Source of the DNA: Mrakia gelida
Taxonomy: Eukaryota; Basidiomycota; Tremellomycetes; Cystofilobasidiales; Mrakiaceae
Assembly: GCA_024345305.1 (NCBI GenBank)
Contig: BRON01000019.1
Coordinates: forward strand, 1-64,000
DNA: 64,000 nt
Direction of reading: 5' to 3'
The notes beneath the pieces are model-generated. The model saw only the letters and a list, made by a program, of their open reading frames with translations, was not told the DNA's origin and searched no databases. Shown here one piece after another: positions 34,141-45,998 of this stretch. Positions within the stretch are counted from its first letter, which is position 1. Each line of letters starts with the position of its first letter. Made by a program: the position numbers and the translations under genes.

Positions 34141-35666
34141 ATGCCCTTCCTTTCGGTACCAACCCCCGTCAAACCTCATTCGAACTACCGAGCCGACTAC
34201 TTCAACGAGATGTTCTATCATCCGAAGGCAGACATCGTTCTTCGCTGCCGAGACGGGAGGACGAGAGAGCAAGGCGGAGCAACGCTCTACATCCTTCGTC
34301 GATCCGTCCTCAGCGCCGCTTCAGGCTTCTTCGAGGACCTTTTCGATCTTCCTCAGCCCAAGGAAGCCGAGGGAGTGCTGTGGGAAGGGGGTGCCAGCGT
34401 AGGAGTGCTGCCTCTGGTGGAGATGGAGGAGCTCTCTGAGCACATGGACACCGTCTTACGACTCACTCATCGAACGCATCTCAAAGTCAGCCCGTTCGAC
34501 GATCTACAAGAGTGCACTCCTATTGAGTCTCTCAAGATTTTGGACATCGCAGACAAGTTCGAGATGCAGGGGGTCACAGCTCTCGTCGCTTCAAGTGGGA
34601 TGGGATTCGCCTTGCGAGATCACTGCATCTTCTCCCTCCTCGGAGTCGCCATCATCCATCGCCAGTACGACCTCGTTCGTCGCGCCATCGATGAGTGAGG
34701 AAGAGCATCGAGAGAGAAGGGAACGAAGTACACGCCCTTCGTCGGTCAGATGGAGGAGGAGATCTTCGTTCGCGTCCCTCCCCGTCTCATCCATCGACTC
34801 CTAGTCCTCGAAGCACGCTTTGTCAGGACCAGTTCCTCACCACCGACCCAAATCGAGTGGGACAAAGCGAGGGAAAAGTTCGTGTGGGATTGGAAGAAGG
34901 TGAGTCCTCTCGCGATCTCATTTCGTGGTTCGAACAGTGACTGACCCTCCGCGCTTCTTCTCCTCACCCAGTTTTGAGGTTCGCGTCTCTCCCGTTCCCT
35001 CAGCACTAGACTCGGTGCGCCAACCGTGTTTCTCTCGCTCCCATTGGTCCCTCGTCTGTCGTCCGAATCGCTTACTGGCTTGCCCCTTCGTCTATCGCAG
35101 ATCGATCTCCTTCCTCCTTCGTCTCACCAAACTCCTCCTTCGTTCTTCGCGACTTCGACGTCAGTTGCACCCTCGTTTCAACATTGGAGGTATCATGTTC
35201 GATCCACGACCACTGATCCCCTCTTCTCTCGCTGACCTTCGCGCAGATGAACCTCGTTCGACGCGTCGACTTTTTCTTCAATTCCATCTCTTCTTTCAAT
35301 CTGTGCAACGTGCCTGTGAGCTCACGTCCCCATGAGCTTACCGAGATATACTAAGATCACTTTGCTGACCTCCTCGTCCCTCTATCATTCACTTTCAACT
35401 CAGCACTTCTCGCTTGACTTCGCACCTTGCTTCGTCTCTCGTTCCAAACCTCCTCGACGAGCTTCAGCTCTCTCCCGTATTCAGCGCACAAACTTCGCGA
35501 GTGGGTACGTCCCTTGTCATACTGCTGCCGAATCTCATCTGACCTTCCGCTTGCTTCCGTCTTCGTAGCTCGCTCGTCCGACCTTCTCAACGCGCTCGAC
35601 GCGACGCGACTCGATTCAATGATAAACGATAACGATGACCTCTCCTTACCACCTTTCTCTTCTTGA
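34141..35666 (+). pseudogene. BTB/POZ-domain protein, interrupted
   Basis: The first 185 codons are a clean BTB/POZ domain: FNEMFYHPKADIVLRCRDGR, LYILRRSVLSAASGFFEDLF, VLRLTHRTHLK and SLKILDIADKFEMQGVTALV. TGA at 34696-34698 then ends the frame, but the same frame resumes as EKGTKYTPFVGQMEEEIFVR and AREKFVWDWKK up to a good intron (34900-34971). The next exon begins with TTTT, whereas TTT would give FEVRVSPVPSALDS. Later exon-like stretches in changing frames (VSCTLVSTLEMNLVRRVDFF, LVPNLLDELQLSPVFSAQTS, ARSSDLLNALDATRLDSM ending at 35666) look like further pieces. I read it as a decayed BTB gene. A shorter intact 185-aa protein is the alternative. Confidence 0.6.
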
Positions 35667-35962
35667 AGCGAGAGTCGCTGCACTCTTGATCACTCCGTCC
35701 GAGCCCAAAAGATCCTCAGGACGAAGACGAACTCGAGTGACGACGACCTCGTCCTCCTCGATCTTCCGTTCTTTCCACTCCTCTCTTATCACCATCAACG
35801 AAACAGCGAGACCAACCGGATGCATCTCTAACCTAGCTCAACTAGCCTCTCCGTCCAGCCATCACCTGTAGATAATCTAGTAGATTCGTCCCCCTCGTCG
35901 CCCACCAACCCACAATCCTCCCTCGCCTTCCTCAGTCTCGCCCAATATCCTCAGCGCAACAT
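35667..35962. other. Convergent intergenic region
   Basis: 296 nt between the end of the BTB gene remnants and the thioesterase stop. No gene seen. Confidence 0.4.
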
Positions 35963-37137
35963 CTACATGAACAACCCCGACGGCTTCACCCCCGTCGCAT
36001 CCCCAATCTTAACACCCTCAGGCTTCTTCCCCAGCAGCTCCTCGACTCCCGATCCGGAAAGGAGAGCGGCCCACTTCGGTTCGACGTAGATTGCGCTGTT
36101 GGGTTCGTCGAAGACGAGGGAGGGCGGAGGCGAGGGTTCGAAGAAAGAGAGAAGGATGGGAGAGAAGGAGGGGGTGAGAGAAGAGGGTCAGCGAGACGAA
36201 AGAGGCGAGGGAAGGGAGGGCGAGAGAGAAACGTACGTCGCGTCTGCCAACTTATCTCCCGAAAGGGTCCACATCTCCGCTGCTACGACGGCCTTCCTTC
36301 CTTTTCGCTCGACGAGTTTGGTCTTGATGACGACGAACTGGATGGGACGAGGTTTCGAAGCAAAGCGAGGGGCGTCAGCGCGAAGAGAAGGAGAGCGAGT
36401 GAAAGGGGGGCAGGGAGGTTGGGTTGGGTTGAAGGTGGAGGGAGGTGAGAGAGGAGAAGGGATGGAGCGAGAATGGAACGAACCTGATCGGCCTTAGTGG
36501 GAGCTCGGTAGTTGACGGAGAGGTTGGCTGTGAGTGAGGAAGAGAAGAAAGGCGGTGGGAGGAGAGGGAAGGAGGGAGAAGGGAAGACGACGCGTCAGTT
36601 TCGAGTTTCGGGGTCTCGCCAGCGTCCTCCGTACCTCCTTCCTCTTCACGACTCTACAAGTCTACTCAAGTCCTCCCTATCCCCTCTTCCACCCACCCAC
36701 TCAAGCCGTCTTTCGCTGTCCTCGCACTCACCAGTAACTCCAATCTTCGTCGGCAAGTTCAACAACGCGTTCCTCCCCGTCGCCTCGTCCAGAATCGTCG
36801 CCACCATTCCACCGTGAACGATTCCATCGTGTCCACAGAGCGACCTTCCGAGATGAACGATGACGAGGGCCTCGGACTCGTCTTCTTTGGCGAAGACGAG
36901 GGGAGGGACGGCGAGTTTGGAGGGACCTCGGAGGGTTCCGGCGGTGAGGGAGTGGTGGACGGCGTATTCGGGGAGGGTGGTGTAGGGACCTGGGTGGATC
37001 AGAGGGATGGGTGATGGAGAGAGTGGGCGGGTGGTGAGGGGAGAGAAGAGAGGAGAGGAAGGAGAGGAGGTCAGGTTCGAGCTAGAGGTCGGTCGCGTTC
37101 GGATTCGATCTGCTCGTCCTCCTGCGAGCTCGAACAT
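35963..37137 (-). CDS. Hotdog-fold (4HBT) acyl-CoA thioesterase-like protein
   Basis: Four exons on -: 37137-36732, 36527-36484, about 36341-36235, then to TAG 35963-35965. The 4HBT signature is CGHDGIVHGGMVATILDEAT, followed by NLSVNYRAPTKADQ, VVIKTKLVERKGRKAVVAAE and YVEPKWAALL. The family hydrolyses acyl-CoA thioesters. The N-terminal ~130 residues (YTTLPEYAVHHSLTAGTLRG) match the extended fungal members related to yeast mitochondrial Fmp10. The start is uncertain: the frame opens near 37137, but an upstream exon carrying a leader is possible. Substrate unknown. Confidence 0.75.
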
Positions 37138-37304
37138 CCAGTCCTTCGAGCTCCTGGGCTACCACCCTCTAGCTCTACCACCCTGCACCCACCCACATCA
37201 TCTCCCTCCCCACCCTCTCGCCCATTTTCTTCTTCCAACCTCCCAAACCTCGCTCCTCCTCAACCCTCAGCCCACTCCCTCCCTCTCCCTCCCTCCACTT
37301 CGCC

Positions 37305-38303
37305 TCAACCGAAGCTGTACTCACGACACTCGTACCACCCGTCCAACTTCCTATACTCCCTCACCACCGCCAACTCCTGAAGGTTGGTTTCCGTCTCCCT
37401 CACGAGCTCCTTCCCAGCTGTCGAGTCTGCTGCTGGCCCTGCTGGAGCCTGACGAGGGGAGAGGAGGGAAGCGAAGTCGGGAGGGTAGAAGACTCCACAG
37501 AGCCAGATTCCTCCGATGATGATGAACTGGAGGATGTAGGAGGCTGAGGGCGAGGTGGTGATAAGATAAGAAGGTTGGTTAGTGAACGAAGATAAGATGA
37601 GGGAGAGAGGGAGAGAGAGGGAGGGAAGGAAGGGAAGGAAGGGAAGGAGGGAGGTTGAGCTCGAGCGAACGAAGGAAGGGAAACGTCGCTCCCTCCCACC
37701 CTCCCCTCCCTCCCCTCCCTCCCGGATCCGAATCGAGTATATATAAGAATAAGATAAGATAAACTCACTCCTCTGACTCATAATCTCACTAAACTGCCTC
37801 TGCTTGTACGGCTCGACCTTATCGGGCGTGATCTTCTCCATGAAGGTCAACTCCCTGAACGTTCCATCCTCTCTAGGGATATCCGCTTCTTCTTTACTCT
37901 TCCTCAAGATAGCTCCCATCCTACTCTGGTTCTTCATCGCTTCTTTGAACGTCTGTTTGAATCCTGGAGCACCTCCTGCTGCTGTACCGTCTGCAGAGGG
38001 AGGGAGGGATCGATGCAAGGCCGCTTGACGTTTGATTTCTTCAGTGTCGATGCCCATTTTTTTGGCGAGGAAGGAGGCGAACATGGGCGCTTTCTTGGGT
38101 TTAGAGGAGGAGAAGGAAGAGGCGGAAGGGGGGAGGGAGGTGTCTCGGTCCGAGGGGGGAAGGGAAGGAGGAGGGGGGGGGGACGAGGAGGAAGGGCGAG
38201 GAGGGGGAGGGGCAGCGTAGGAGCGAGAGGAGAGCTGAAGGAGAAGGGATGGGGGGAGCGACGAAGGAGAGTTCCTCGAGAGGAGGAGAGAGCGGGAGAG
38301 CAT
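37305..38303 (-). CDS. Mitochondrial single-span membrane protein, unknown function
   Basis: Starts MLSRSLLLSRNSPSSLPPSL with SSRSYAAP, a strong mitochondrial presequence (Arg/Ser/Leu-rich, no acid). Next comes a proline-rich linker, then KKAPMFASFLAKKMGIDTEE, FKEAMKNQSRMGAILRK and TFRELTFMEKITPDKVEPYK. Exon 1 is 38303-37770, a 226-nt intron follows, and exon 2 (37543-37305) has one membrane helix (YILQFIIIGGIWLCGVFYPP). It ends LDGWYECREYSFG. It resembles small inner-membrane assembly factors, but I cannot name it. Confidence 0.7.
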   Translation of the reverse strand: MLSRSLLLSRNSPSSLPPSLLLQLSSRSYAAPPPPRPSSSSPPPPPSLPPSDRDTSLPPSASSFSSSKPKKAPMFASFLAKKMGIDTEEIKRQAALHRSLPPSADGTAAGGAPGFKQTFKEAMKNQSRMGAILRKSKEEADIPREDGTFRELTFMEKITPDKVEPYKQRQFSEIMSQRSEFILSYSYIYSIRIREGGEGGEGGRERRFPSFVRSSSTSLLPFLPFLPSLSLPLSLILSSFTNQPSYLITTSPSASYILQFIIIGGIWLCGVFYPPDFASLLSPRQAPAGPAADSTAGKELVRETETNLQELAVVREYRKLDGWYECREYSFG

Positions 38304-38629
38304 CCTCGAGATGGGAGGAGGGAGGGGGTGTAGTAGGAGAGGGCGAGGGAAGGAGGGAGTTGGAGGCGAAGGAGCGAGGACGAGGTTACTTTTCGGATCG
38401 ACAAGAGGCCGGGACGAGTTTTTAAAGCTCCGTTCCGAGAAGACGCGAGGGGAGAAGATTTTCTGAGACGCTGAAAAGGTTGGCTGTAGTCCCTTCTGCA
38501 TTCCTTGGTTTGAAACCAGAGCAAAAACTCTCGTCGCGAATGAACCAGCTCCTCCCTCCGAAGACGCGTCGCACTCCCTCTCCTTTCATTCTCTCTTCTT
38601 CCGATACCAAGAACTCATCCAAATCCCCC
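38304..38629. other. Intergenic region between PEX1 and the mitochondrial protein gene
   Basis: 326 nt between tandem - genes. It holds the PEX1 3' UTR, with GACGCGTC at 38563-38570 about 60 nt past the stop. No gene seen. Confidence 0.5.
38563..38570. repeat. GACGCGTC element after the PEX1 stop
   Basis: The palindrome lies about 60 nt downstream of the PEX1 TGA (38632-38630, minus strand) and is a member of the dispersed family. Confidence 0.75.
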
Positions 38630-41600
38630 TCAACCCAAACTAACTCTCGATCCAACCCGATCCCCACCTCCCTCCGCCCCATCCAACCCTCCAGGACTCC
38701 GTTCATCCACAAACTCGCTGTAGATTCTCCCCAACCTCTGTCTCTCCGAAGCAGGCACCGACGGACGAGCAGTTTCCAGCGCTAGGGTGAGGTGGGCAGG
38801 GAGGATGATGAGCTACAAACCGAGGCGACGAAGAAGTCCGGGAAGGAATGGGAGGGAGGGAGGAAGGTAGGGAAGATCGAGTCAGCTTCGTTCGTCGCGC
38901 GAGAGAAAGGGACGCGAGATTCAACTCACCTCCTTCTTCTCCGAAACCTTCGTCGTCTCACCTCCCTCAGCCTTCACCACCCTCCTAGTCTTCCCAAACA
39001 TAACCCCAACCCTCTTCCTCAACTCCATCTCCTCCGCTTTCGTTCTCACTCCCCTCCCTCCCTTTCCACCTCCTGCTCCGCCCAGAACCAACACCTCCCC
39101 ATCTTCCCGCTCTTCCTCTTCTCCTCCTTTCGCATCAACAGGATGAGCGTCAATCGACGCATGAACCGAAGCGAGATGAGCCGTTCCAACGAGTCCACCG
39201 AGATCGGCTCCGGAGAAGAACTCGGTTTGGGAGGCGAGGGTTTCGAGGGAGATGAGAGGAGAGAGATGTAGGCGGGAGGTGAGGGATTGGAGGATCTAAG
39301 GGGTGAGGGGAGAGAAGGCGGGTTAGTGGGTGTGCGAGGAAAGAGAGAAGAGAGACGGAGGAAGCGACGAACCTCCAGTCGATCCTCATACGACGGCATT
39401 GGACAGAGCAAGGACTTGTCGAGTCGACCTGGTCGGAGGAGAGCTGGATCGATCAGATCTGGACGACTAGGAGAACGAAGTCAAACGAAAAAGAAAGAGT
39501 GGGGTCAGCACGAGCAGAAGGAGGAGGGCGCGAAGGAACGGAAAACGCAAGGACGCAAGGACGACGAGAACTAGACAAACCTCGTAGCAGCAAGCACGTA
39601 AACTCCATCGAGACCTTCTGCTCCGTCCATCTGAGTGAGCATCTGGTTGACTACTCGATCGGTCACTCCTGTAGAGTCGTGGCCACTGCGAGGGAGCGAG
39701 ACGAAGACGAAGGAGAGTCAGCGACGTGATTCGTTCGTTCGACGCGACAAGACTGAACTCTTGTCGAGAAAGGGGAGATTTGTTCGAGGTCGATGACGGG
39801 AGGGTGTAGACGAACCGTTTCGGAGCAATACTGTCGAACTCGTCGAAGAAGAGCACGCAAGGCTTCGCTGCTGAAGCTCGTTCGAAGAGATCTCGAACCT
39901 GCGACACGAAAACGACGAACCCAAACCCGAGTCAGTTCATCATCGCGCTAGCTCTCGCCCACTACTTTCCGGGAAGGAGAGTTGAAGGTCAGGATGTAAC
40001 TCACACTCTTCTCACTTGCTCCGATATATTTGTTCAGGATCTCGGGTCCTTTGACGCTGATGAAGTTGAGTCCGCACTCCTTCGCGACGGCGGAGGCGAG
40101 GAGAGTTTTTCCACAGCCTGGGTAGCCGTAGAGAAGCAAACTGTGGTCCGAATTGAAGGCAAACGAGGTTCATGTCAGCTCGGAGAAGAGTAGATATGAG
40201 GAACGTAAAAAGCGACGTCGCACTCACCCAGATCTCAACCTCAACGGACTCTGCGAGAAGATCGCTCCGTACTTTGTTGGCCACTCGAGCGTTTCGCGAA
40301 GGACTCGACGGGTATCGTAAAGGCCTTCGTGCAATCCAAAAAAGGTCAGGTGGGAGAGAAGGAGAGAACGAAGCGAAACGACGAACCTCCAATGTCCTTC
40401 CAGCTCACGTCCGAATGATGCAGCTTCACGTCTCTCAGCGACAGCGGAACGAAACCCTTCTGAGCTTCTTCGAAGTCTTCGGCTCCGAGAAGGACCTGTA
40501 TCAGCGCGAAAAAACGAGGGTCGGTCAGCGCGCGCTCTGCTCCTCATCGAAGCGACGCGTCGAGAAACGAAACGATGGTAAAGCAAGGACACTCACCTCC
40601 CCATCCCTACTCCCCATTGACCGAACCACGCCCTCCTGAACAGCTCTCCCAACAAGATCACCTAGATCCGAGACCGAATATCCTTCCGTCTTCCCAGCGA
40701 GCTCAACGAAGTTGATCGCTCGACCACGGTCGTCGAGTTTGAGAGGGGAGGAGTTAAGTTTTCGGTCGACGAGCCAGGCGAGGACCTGCACACAACGATG
40801 TGGAGAACCCCCTCCCAAAAAAAGTCAGTCCGCGAAAGCGACACGAAGCGACTCGAAACGAAAAACGATCTCGCGACGACTCACCTCCCTCCTCCCCTCC
40901 TTCGCCAACCCACCGAGCGAGACCTTCTCTCCGAACAGATGTTTCCCGCCGAGCAAAGGGTTGACGTCTGCTTCTCCCTTGGCTGTAGCGATGACGACGA
41001 CTCCTGGGAGGAAGGAGTTGGTCGAAGGACCGAGGAGGGAGATGAGGAGTTCCGCGATGAGGCGGGTTCGGGTTGTGTCGACGTGCTTATTGAGGGGAGA
41101 GAAAGATAGGAATGTATCAAGGATATGGTTGGGGTGTTAGTACAGCGCTCTTGGGCTAGGAAGGTGAGAAAGCGAGGAGGCAAAGGAAGACGAGGACGAG
41201 ACGCGACGTAGACAAAACGACGAACCTCCAGTTCAGGTCCGCAAAGCCCGTCAAGTCCATCGAGGATGAGTACGGAGGGTCTCGACCAGTTGGCTTTGGC
41301 GATGAGGAGTTGGAGGGTTGTCTTGATGGTCGCGATGGGCAAGGAGGAGAGCGTCGAGAGGTCGTGGTGGAAGGTTCCTGTGGTTCGAGAGAAAGGTCGA
41401 CGCGACGACAAGTCGAGAGGTCAGCTCTCGAAACGGCATGTTCTCGAAAGACGGGAGGGAGGGGAGATGAAAGCAGAAACTCACTAGCCAAAGTCCTCTC
41501 ATCCTCCTCCAACCTCAGCCCCAAAGCCTTCGCGAGCGTCGTCTTCCCGCTCCCTGGAGAGCCCGTCAATAAAAGGATCCTCGAGGCTGCTCCCAAAGTG

Positions 41601-43560
41601 ATACGCAGACGTCACGCAAAAGTGATTAGCTCTCCTTTTAATTAGTGTCGACTTGCCTCGTCGAACGAACGCGAGTGAAGAACGAGACGCGACTCACCAA
41701 CATCCCCTCCGCTTCCGCTCTTCTTCTCTGAGTTTGACGAAGAACCAAAGAACATCCCCGACTGAAGAATGAACGAGCTGATGAGAAACTCGAGAGACTT
41801 GGTGAAGGGTTTGGAGAGACCTGGGAGGGATCTGGATCGACGAGCGAAAGGGGACGAAACGAAAACGAAAACGAAGTCAGCTCGTCCGTCCATCCCACTC
41901 GCCCTCCTGCCCGTCCCCTCCTGCGAAAGTTCTTCCCCTTTTCCCGACGGGAAAGAAGACGTGGAAGTAGGTAGATTTGACTCGACTCGACTCACCGAAG
42001 TTTCTCCCTCTCTCCCTCCTCGATCTTCTCGTTGCCCCCCTTCTCCTCAACCTCGCCCACCGCCTCCTCATCCTTCTTCTTCGCACCAGCCCCACCGTCG
42101 AGTTCCGAAGACCACCACACCCGAACCAGATACCACTCCTCTAGCTCACTCTTCCTAGCCTTCCCCTCCCCGAAGAAGCGAAGGACGAGATGTCCAAACG
42201 GAACCGACGCGTCTGACTTCAAAGGGAGGGTGATGACCTTCTTCGCCTCGTCGTCCTCCTCCTCCTCCGACGAGCCGTCCTTGTTCGACGAGGTGGGTTC
42301 AGAGATGGATGAGGCGTCAGGGGAGGAACCGAACGGAGGTTGAACTACACGAAGGTTGATCGAAGTCCTGGACGTCGTCGTTGATTTGGCTTTCCCCTTC
42401 GATGTCGTTGGAACGGACGGTTGCTGGAGGAGGCCGATCGATTCTGGACTGAGGAGAGCATGCCAGCCTTGAACTGCAGGAGGTAGCTCGTCCGAGGAGG
42501 AGGAGAGCGGGGTGGTTGGTGGGGAGTCAGGGAGGGGGACGAGTCGGGAGGGGAGGATTCGGAGGATTGGGGAGTTTGGAGGAGGGAGGGAGGAGGGTGA
42601 GGAGGAGGTTGGTTTGGTGGTGGGTTTGGATGTTGGAGGTGATTTGGAAGTCGTGGTAGTGGTCTTGGGAGTTGAGGTTGATTTGGGAGCGGGAGGAGGA
42701 GGAGGAGGTCGAAGCATCGGGGAGATGATGATTTCCGTGTCTTGCGAGAGGAGGAGAGCTGGTGATTTGGGAGGCGGTGTGGGGGAGAGGGATTCTTAAG
42801 TAGGAATGAAGACGTTGGTTCAGTTTGAAAAGAGTCAACAGCGAGAAGGAAGTAAGACGAAAGGAAAGCAGAGTGTCGAGCTCAACTCACCAACTCTCAT
42901 CCTAACCCTATTCTTCCCCTTCACCCAAACCTCCAAGATCTGATTGAGCGTGCAGACTCGAACGTGGAAGAGAAGGTTCTGCTCAAGATAATCGGCATTC
43001 ATGGACTGCAAGGTGCGCAAGGAAGCAAAGTCAGCGACGGAAACGAGGGAGGAGGATGTCGGGAGAAGGACGAACGATGATCTCCCAGTCTTCGGGCGTG
43101 AGAGGAGCGACTGAGATGCTCTTGGCTGGAGTGAGAGCGTGAATGATGGATATCTCGATCTGAATACGAGCGAGATCAAAGTCAGCTAAGGCGTTCGAAC
43201 GAAGGAGAGAAGAAACGGACGAGCTGACCTCCATTCCATCCTTCCACCCGAACCCTTCCCCAACTCCAGGATCTACCTCCAGCCACTCCTTCCCTCCCCC
43301 AGCTCCACTACTGGAGCTCATCCCTGACCATCCTAGATAAGAGGCTTTCCCATTCTTGGTGAGGACGTGGAGGGCGAGTCCTTGAGGTCTCTGCGAGAAG
43401 AAGGAAGGGAGGGACGGAGGTCAGCATCATCTCTCGAAAGCATGAGCGAGAGAACGACGCTGACCTTCTGAGCTTGAACGAGAGGCGAGTAGATGGAGAG
43501 CGGGAGGTTCGCTAAGGTCGTCTTGAGGGGTATGAAGCGGATGAAAGCAGTTTGAGGCAT
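38630..43560 (-). CDS. PEX1: Peroxisome biogenesis AAA ATPase PEX1
   Basis: AAA+ ATPase that with PEX6 extracts ubiquitinated PEX5 from the peroxisome membrane. The PEX1 N-domain opens the protein ([49 protein letters not shown]). A long Ser/Thr/Pro linker follows (about 42000-42720), then D1 with Walker [20 protein letters not shown] (about 41560) and ILDGLDGL. D2 has [49 protein letters not shown] and [20 protein letters not shown]. It ends [13 protein letters not shown]... at TGA 38630. About 17 exons with local-type introns join in phase wherever I checked, with no lesions. D2 carries the arginine-finger-like RPGR; D1 has a weaker Walker B, as in the family. Confidence 0.92.
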
Positions 43561-43894
43561 CGTCGAAGTTGGAGGGCAGAGGAGAGAGAAAGGGAGAGGG
43601 GAGGGAAGGGGTGAGCTCGAGCGATTCGGAAGAGGAAGAGGAAGTACCCGGAGGATGGGCTGAACTGGGCCTTCAAAGGCTTTTATATATTTACTCGTGA
43701 GATCGAAGAGCTCTCCAAATATGTCTTCTGTTTGAAAGCTGGGCCGAGGAAAACATGTCCCTGAGGAGTGAAGACGGTCGTCAAGGAAGCTTGAGCGATG
43801 AGCTCGATTTTACCTTCCCTCGAGACGAGCGAGCTTCGTTTGAGCTCGCAAACCGCCACCCTCCCCTCTCACCAACTTTTTCACCACTCAGATC
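43561..43894. promoter_or_regulatory. Divergent promoter of PEX1 and the SFM1-like gene
   Basis: 334 nt between divergent starts. It contains an AT-rich patch (CTTTTATATATTTACT, about 43679-43694) that could serve as a core promoter for either gene. No other feature recognised. Confidence 0.4.
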
Positions 43895-45555
43895 ATGTCT
43901 CGCCCCGTTCAGTTTGTTATCGGTGAGCTCAAAGTCCTACTTTTTCGAAAAGACGGAGGGTGGGTGAGCTCGAAAGAGAACGTGAAGAGCTGACCGCCTC
44001 CCTTTGCTTGTGTCGATTCGAACAGAGCATCTCGAGGAGGATGACGCGGAGAGCAAGGAGGTCCCGGCTTGGGTCGGTGTGAGTGTCGTCTCTTTTCTCT
44101 GTTCTCGTTCGCTCGTAGGCTGTCGGAGGGAAGAGCAAAGAGGGCTCAAGAGGGAAGGAAGGGAAGAGTTGAGCTCGACCATTTCGAGGTTGGACACGCC
44201 CCCTCTCCCCCATCGCTAGCCTAAGCGTTTATATGGGTCGAAGCGGCCTCTTAAGGGTCGACACCCTGCTCATGAAGTATACCCAGCTCTATGGACTCGC
44301 TCTCGAAGACGAGAGAGCTCTGCAGGCTTGGTTTGACCTTCGGTCCTTCGTTGAGCTTTGGCTCGATGCCCCTCACCTCTTCCCGACCTCGTATGTCTCG
44401 GAGATCACCAGCTGATTCCTTGTTCCTCTTTTGCATCGTTCTCTTCTTCCCACGCAGCTCGAATACACAGTTCGTCCTTCCCTTCCTCCCGTCTCGTCTC
44501 GTTTTCGTCCTCTCCCACGCTAACCTCCCTCTCCCCTTTCCGTTCCTCCCTCCCCAACAGCACATGCTCACTCTCTCCCCACCTAACTCAACCGTCCACT
44601 TCACCTCCCTCTCCCCCTCCTCCCGTGTCGCTCTCGCATCAGCCTTCGCTCCCCAACCCATCACCCCTTCCACTCCCGCTCGAGCCACCGCTCAAGCTCA
44701 CACCTCGGACGTCCTCACCCTCATCAGGGACTTGGACATCGACATCTCCAGGGTGTGCTTGCTGGACCCTAAGGCGGAGAAGGAGCTCAGTACGGAAGAT
44801 GGAGAGGCGTTCGATGTGTTCCTCTTTGGAGGGATTCTTGGTGAGTCGATTCGACGACGCTCGGACGCGTCCCTCGTCTCGAGTGGACGAAACTTTCCGA
44901 GCAGATCTAACTACTGACTGACTCTCTGTCTCTCTATTGTCCTGACCTCGTTCAGGTGACGACCCACCTCTCGATCGAACCTCCGTCCTCCGTCTGAAAG
45001 GTTTCCCTGGACGACGACTCGGTCCCGTTCAGATGACGACGGATACTGCTCTCGGAGTCGTGAAGATGGTTGTCGTTGATAAGAGTGAGTCCTAGGTCTC
45101 TCCCTCTCTCTCTATCACTCTTTCTTTCTTGCTTCGTCGACCCTCCCGGTCGCCTCGCGTGAAGGACGAACTCAGGCGCGTCGAACGAACCCTTTCTCGA
45201 GACTGACTCCTTCTCGCCCTTCCTTCCTTTTCGTCCGTTTCTGCAGTCCCCCTCGAGAAGATCGAATACAACGAGTTCCCTACCATCCACTTCAACGCTC
45301 ATGAGAGTGTGGAGATGCCTTTCCGTGAGTCGAACTTCCCTTCCCTCCCTTACCCCTTCTCTCTTCCTCGCTCGCTCGTCCTTCCAACCACGCCGCCTCT
45401 CCCCACCGAGTCCCTCGCAACCATCAGCTGACTGAAGCTTTACCTTTTTCTTTCGTTCCTTAGGATACATCAAAGGACCAGACGGCGAGCCCCTCCTCCC
45501 CGTTGGAATGAGGGAGCACCTCAGGAAGGATCTGGATAGGAGTTTCGAGTTCTAG
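43895..45555 (+). CDS. SFM1: SFM1-type SPOUT protein arginine methyltransferase
   Basis: Predicted SPOUT methyltransferase; the yeast orthologue modifies an arginine in ribosomal protein Rps3. It starts MSRPVQFVIEHLEEDDAESK. The conserved PAWVG-LEYTHMLTLSPP is spread over three exons, including a 12-nt exon (44458-44469, LEYT). Then VCLLDPKAEKELSTEDGEAF, FLFGGILGDDPPLDRTS, GFPGRRLGPVQMTTDTALGV (cofactor-knot region) and YIKGPDGEPLLPVGMREHL. TAG is at 45553-45555. The intron before the 12-nt exon (44079-44457) is 379 nt, several times the local norm. Target protein inferred from family only. Confidence 0.85.
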
Positions 45556-45800
45556 ATATGTCCCCTTATCTCTCTCCTCGATATCTCCTCTGTACTTTTA
45601 CGCCTTTCCGACGACTGAACGGAAAGAACCGAGTCCCAATAGCAAGGGGAGACGAGGGAAAACAAGATCGACGACGCGATCTACCTCTCTCCGTTTCCTT
45701 CGTTCTTCTGCCTCTCGTCCACTTGAGAGCCGATCTGATCCCCCAGCGCACTTTCGCATCTCCTCCCAGCCAATCCCCCCCTCTCTTACAAATCAAAACA

Positions 45801-45998
45801 ATGAAAAAGCACAACAACAGCAAGCGCAGCTCGTTTCGTCGGAAGGCGCGAGGCGATTCCGACTTCGAGCTTCGAGCTCAGTCGATTCGTCCTTCCCTTC
45901 TTTGTCCTTCAAACGTCCAGCTTCTCCGGAACCCCACTCTCAACCCAGCCCACATCACGCTTAGAAGAATCAAAGGAAGATTGATATGTGTCGTTTAG
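45801..45998 (+). other. Upstream ORF overlapping the DUG3 start
   Basis: ATG AAA AAG CAC with a favourable CAAAACA context opens a 65-codon frame that ends at TAG 45996-45998, overlapping the DUG3 ATG (45986) in another frame. Its stop uses the first base of the first DUG3 intron (GTGAGT from 45998). It could lower DUG3 translation. Whether the transcript begins upstream of 45801 is unknown. Confidence 0.4.

Noticed and set aside
9806..34698. Stop-codon reassignment in this genome
   Set aside because: TAA, TAG and TGA all end conserved genes here at expected places (for example TAG in NOP2 and DUG3, TGA in SAC, PEX1 and GH35).
36099..36497. Gly/Glu/Arg-rich + ORF
   Set aside because: It is a shadow of introns and exons of the - thioesterase gene, whose 4HBT motifs are clear.
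44215..44280. tRNA-like A/B boxes inside the SFM1 intron
   Set aside because: The B-box-like GGGTCGACACC has a six-base loop and no acceptor stem pairing could be drawn.
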